Shown: piece after piece, positions 60,913-64,000 of the stretch | How positions within the stretch are numbered: position 1 is the first letter of the stretch | How the letters are laid out: each line of letters opens with the position of its first letter | Source of the DNA: Litomosoides sigmodontis | Taxonomy: Eukaryota; Nematoda; Chromadorea; Rhabditida; Onchocercidae | Reading direction: 5' to 3' | Assembly (NCBI GenBank): GCA_963070105.1 | Contig: OY718804.1 | Coordinates: 7,029,317-7,093,316 of the forward strand | DNA: 64,000 nucleotides | Translations under genes and position numbers: made by a program | The notes under the pieces: model-generated | Databases searched by the model: none | Seen by the model: only the letters and a program-made list of their open reading frames with translations | What the model was told of the DNA's origin: nothing

Positions 60913-63585
60913 TTATTCAATAATGTGTAAATGCCGGAGAACTTTGGTAACTCGTCCAGTTAACTGCTCAGCATATCGATCCATCGTTATATCATCCACA
61001 GTAACATTTTCTAATTGTTCACATTGTTTTCCCAATTCCATCGGACACTTTGCCTTATAGTGCAGTTTAATCGCCACGTCTGGTTCAACGTATAACGTCT
61101 TAGCTACACCGGCACGTTGACGATGTAATGCAAAATGATTGAATACAGTAGCAACCGTATTCGTACTAAAACCATCTGTTACACAAACAAAAAATTCGAC
61201 GTTTTTTCCTTCAAGTCGCTGCTAATAATAACAGAGACGTGAACTTCTAATTTTGAAAGCTTTTCTGTGTTATGACCACTGGCACTCATAAAAATTCAAA
61301 TTTTCAAGTAATTATGCAGTTAACTGTCACTCAGATACAGTATTTCGAATAGAAAGGGAAAAAAGACCTAGAATTCAATGTTGTAACTATCAATTAAAAT
61401 CAGACTTAAAAGTACTTGATGAAGGCTTTCCCATATTCGCCCGGTTTGCTTAATGTTTCTGATCTGCGTCTGTTCCGTAGCATATACATATAAGATGGAA
61501 CAACCGGATTCGATGAGCCAATGTCGGAAGGAAATTTGAATACATTTCGAATAGAAATTGAGGTAGTTTCAGCCATTTCCAAATTTCTGCCAAGAATATT
61601 ATCCAAAATAGCACTCCAGCTGTTATTCTCCAGTGGTACGACGATTTCATCAATATCCAACATTAGAACAAACTTGTGAGTATCGATGTGCCTTAGGAGA
61701 TAATTCTTTCAGCAAAATGACTCTATTAATTTTAATTTTCATGCTTGAAATTTCATTTGGTTTGACAGATATACCTGTAGAGACAATCGTTATAAGGAAT
61801 TAACTCATGACGACGCTTCTGTTGTCTATTTCGCCAAATAAAATAACTTCTGATGTATGCCTGATTTGGAGACTTACCGGGTAATTTAATCGGTATCTAA
61901 ATGATCCCAACTATTAAGCTATTAAATAGTCCTATCATATTTTTCATAAAATTTGGGGTCAGAATTTCAATTGAAAGTATTGAACTTTTCAAACATATCA
62001 GATCAAAAGTTTGAGATTAACTCATTTAAATTTTATTGCCATCCAAGCAAACTTTTTTCCACACCTCATTTCAAGAAAATTTTATCCGAATAAAATATAA
62101 AAAGATACCACAGTGACAAATCCTTGCTTGATGTAGTAATTTAGGACTTCCTGCATCTTACGTGGAACATAGTAGGTATATATTGTGATCATATCAGCAC
62201 CAGTAATAAATTGCATCTCGATCCATTCGACCAAACGTTCTGGTATATCTTCAAGATAGTCTAGGCCCTAGAAATCCGAGAGGCAAAATATTATTCCTGG
62301 TTTCCTGTAGTAAAAGTATTTTAAGCAAAAATAGAAAACTAACTGTTACATAATATAATAGTACTAAGTTGTTTTGCTTTCATAATGACTTCACTCGCTG
62401 GCAAACTTTGAGAAATAAATGAAATTAAACAAAATGATCAAAAAGAATTCAAAATTTCACCTTCACGCATACAGCTATCCCACTCTTCTCTTTTCTTGAC
62501 GGTAATATTCGCACTGGTGAGGAAATTTCCTGACTCTTGCATGGTGTTTTACTCAGTGAAATGGCTAGATTTGTACTCTGTTCGAAATATTTCGGCACAG
62601 GGCAACTAATCAAACTTGGAATGTAAAAGAAATCTCTTGGGTCCCAAGCTCTTTGCCAAATTTCACGAATCGTCCCCTCAATAACAGCGTACTGTTCGTG
62701 AACAATATCATACAGGTTACAGAATACTTTTTCTGTTAATGGAATGGACCGAAATGACATAACCAGTACCTGAAGAAATAACAATTACAAATGAGAAAAT
62801 CCTGATAGCAATTACTGTTCAGCATTTACTTGGTTAGTTTTAGGAGAGCAGAATATTGTTGAAATAATTTCAAAAAAAAAGCAACAAAAAAATTGAAGAT
62901 TCTCCACACCCCTTCCCAGTGCTTATTTGCTTTATTCAGATATTTTTAGCCAAGTCACCTGTACAACATGATTGTTCGGATAAAGTGAACTGAGTCGCCG
63001 ATCATACGTTGCTGAATATACATGGAAATCGTCGTTTTGAAACCACTCGTTTCCTGCTACTACTGCAGGCATTTTCAAATGACATCGCCACCAATACTGC
63101 CTCACTTTTCTCGCCTAAAAATGGATGTGTAAGACATAGGATGAGGACCGGGAAGAGCAATAGCAAATTCTTTAGGAAGAGCTTCATTTGAAGAGCCTCG
63201 AGAACGATGATCAGACCTCTGTTTCTCTATGAGAAAATCATATTTTCTTCATGAAAACATTCCATCAAATATTTTCTCTATGAAAATACAATGAGAGAAA
63301 TAGTATAGCTAAACTTTCAAAGGTTACTTCTTCAATTACTGGTCGAATTTCAGCTTTGCCAAGTTTCAAGTCATACACGTACTGCATCGTTTCCAATACG
63401 TAATCCATATCATCAGTGAAACTTCCTTCGTCACTTCCATAATTATTATTATCGCTTCTTGTTTGATATTGTTCACTTTTGTAATTCTCCAGAAAAATAC
63501 GCAATTGATAGAAGCTAATCTTCAGAAGTATTAGCATGCACGAAATGCACGCAAGTCGTACTGGTGAATTCCAAAAGTTGTACAT
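60913..63585 (-). CDS. glycosyltransferase family 92 (DUF23) type II membrane protein
   Basis: Golgi-type glycosyltransferase; C. elegans GALT-1 of this family adds galactose to core fucose, but the acceptor here is unknown. Minus-strand exons 63328-63585, 62959-63114, 62461-62769, 62109-62267, 61775-61896, 61416-61691, 60913-61165; 510 residues. A short cytosolic N-terminus and one hydrophobic segment (residues about 9-30) indicate type II topology. Family blocks: EWFQNDDFHVYSATYDRR, CVKGLDYLEDIPERLVEWIE, TGADMITIYTYYV, KQGFVTV, PYNDCLYRHIDTHKFVLMLD with the DID metal-type motif followed by EIVVP, and GKAFINTNTVATVFNHFAL. The last join was settled by phase: donor GTACTT at 61415 with acceptor at 61166. 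Nematode genomes carry many GT92 paralogues, so no gene name is given. Confidence 0.93.
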
Positions 63586-63833
63586 TACCGTAGCAGATTA
63601 GGTAAGGTGGACAACGGAGGCTTCGGTTCGATCGTGGTTTTTCGATCATAACAGTTCGGTACATTGAATGCACATCCGATGGACTGCTTTTAATTCAGAC
63701 GGAAGTAGTGTCTGGAAGATGGACAGGGGCAATCATAAGTTATACAAGTAACTTTAACTTCTTGTGCTCAGCGCCTGCCGATATTTCTCACATGAAGCTT
63801 AGAGACAACGCCTTAGCCAGAAGGAGAGAAAAG
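63586..63833. other. upstream flank of GT92 gene
   Basis: Short AT-rich flank between the GT92 start codon and the hexamer satellite; the promoter or leader acceptor should lie here. Nothing further recognised. Confidence 0.4.
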
Positions 63834-64000
63834 AGGGAGAGGGAGAGGGAGAGGGAGAGGGAGAGGGAGAGGGAGAGGGAGAGGGAGAGGGAGAGGGAGA
63901 GGGAGAGGGAGAGGGAGAGGGAGAGGGAGAGGGAGAGGGAGAGGGAGAGGGAGAGGGAGAGGGAGAGGGAGAGGGAGAGGGAGAGGGAGAGGGAGAGGGA
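63834..64000. repeat. (GGGAGA)n hexanucleotide satellite, runs off the window
   Basis: At least 27 near-perfect tandem copies of GGGAGA on the plus strand, continuing to the last base. Pure purine on one strand. The true length cannot be seen and assembly collapse is possible. Confidence 0.97.

Noticed and set aside
61166..61221. Upstream acceptor for the last GT92 exon giving QRLEGKNVEFFV
   Set aside because: It leaves a phase mismatch with the GT donor; the acceptor at 61166-61167 restores phase and the family block GKAFINTNTVATVFNHF.

Overview
The window is AT-rich nuclear DNA from a nematode, with intron-rich genes on both strands. The evidence is four cuticle collagen genes of nematode type (N-terminal hydrophobic segment, RxxR cleavage site, CxxC before the Gly-X-Y domain, CxC tail), a GLR-1 type AMPA-class glutamate receptor, a glycosyltransferase family 92 gene, and a ccdc-55 / rnf-121 / rnf-5 cluster that I recall as adjacent genes in C. 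elegans. The species cannot be fixed from sequence alone; a chromadorean, perhaps parasitic, nematode is the best inference.

Layout. 1.2-6.8 kb: glr-1 (+), about 20 exons. 9.2-10.9, 17.2-18.3 and 22.3-23.6 kb: three cuticle collagens (+) separated by long spacers in which I see no gene. 26.2-31.3 kb: mitochondrial intermediate peptidase (-), 15 exons. 32.2-34.3 kb: COP9 signalosome subunit 6 (-). 34.3-39.4 kb: a long non-coding stretch. 39.4-42.2 kb: glutamine synthetase (+). 43.0-44.3 kb: fourth collagen (-). 46.3-49.1 kb: ccdc-55/NSRP1 (-). 50.2-52.1 kb: rnf-121 (-). 53.1-54.5 kb: rnf-5 (+), divergent from rnf-121. 55.4-59.5 kb: a KLHL2/KLHL3-type BTB-kelch gene (-). 60.9-63.6 kb: GT92 glycosyltransferase (-). 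The window ends inside a (GGGAGA)n satellite.

Exon models were built by hand from recognisable protein blocks, GT/AG sites and codon-phase bookkeeping; every CDS reported with full exons sums to a multiple of three unless stated. Functional themes are cuticle structure (four collagens), excitatory synapse (glr-1, glutamine synthetase), ubiquitin pathway (CSN6 on cullins, a CUL3 adaptor, and two ER-membrane RING E3 ligases back to back), mitochondrial protein processing and splicing. No operon-style system, mobile element, CRISPR array or viral insertion was seen. The most notable unexplained signal is that four of roughly 94 mapped introns need a GC donor instead of GT to keep conserved protein blocks contiguous.
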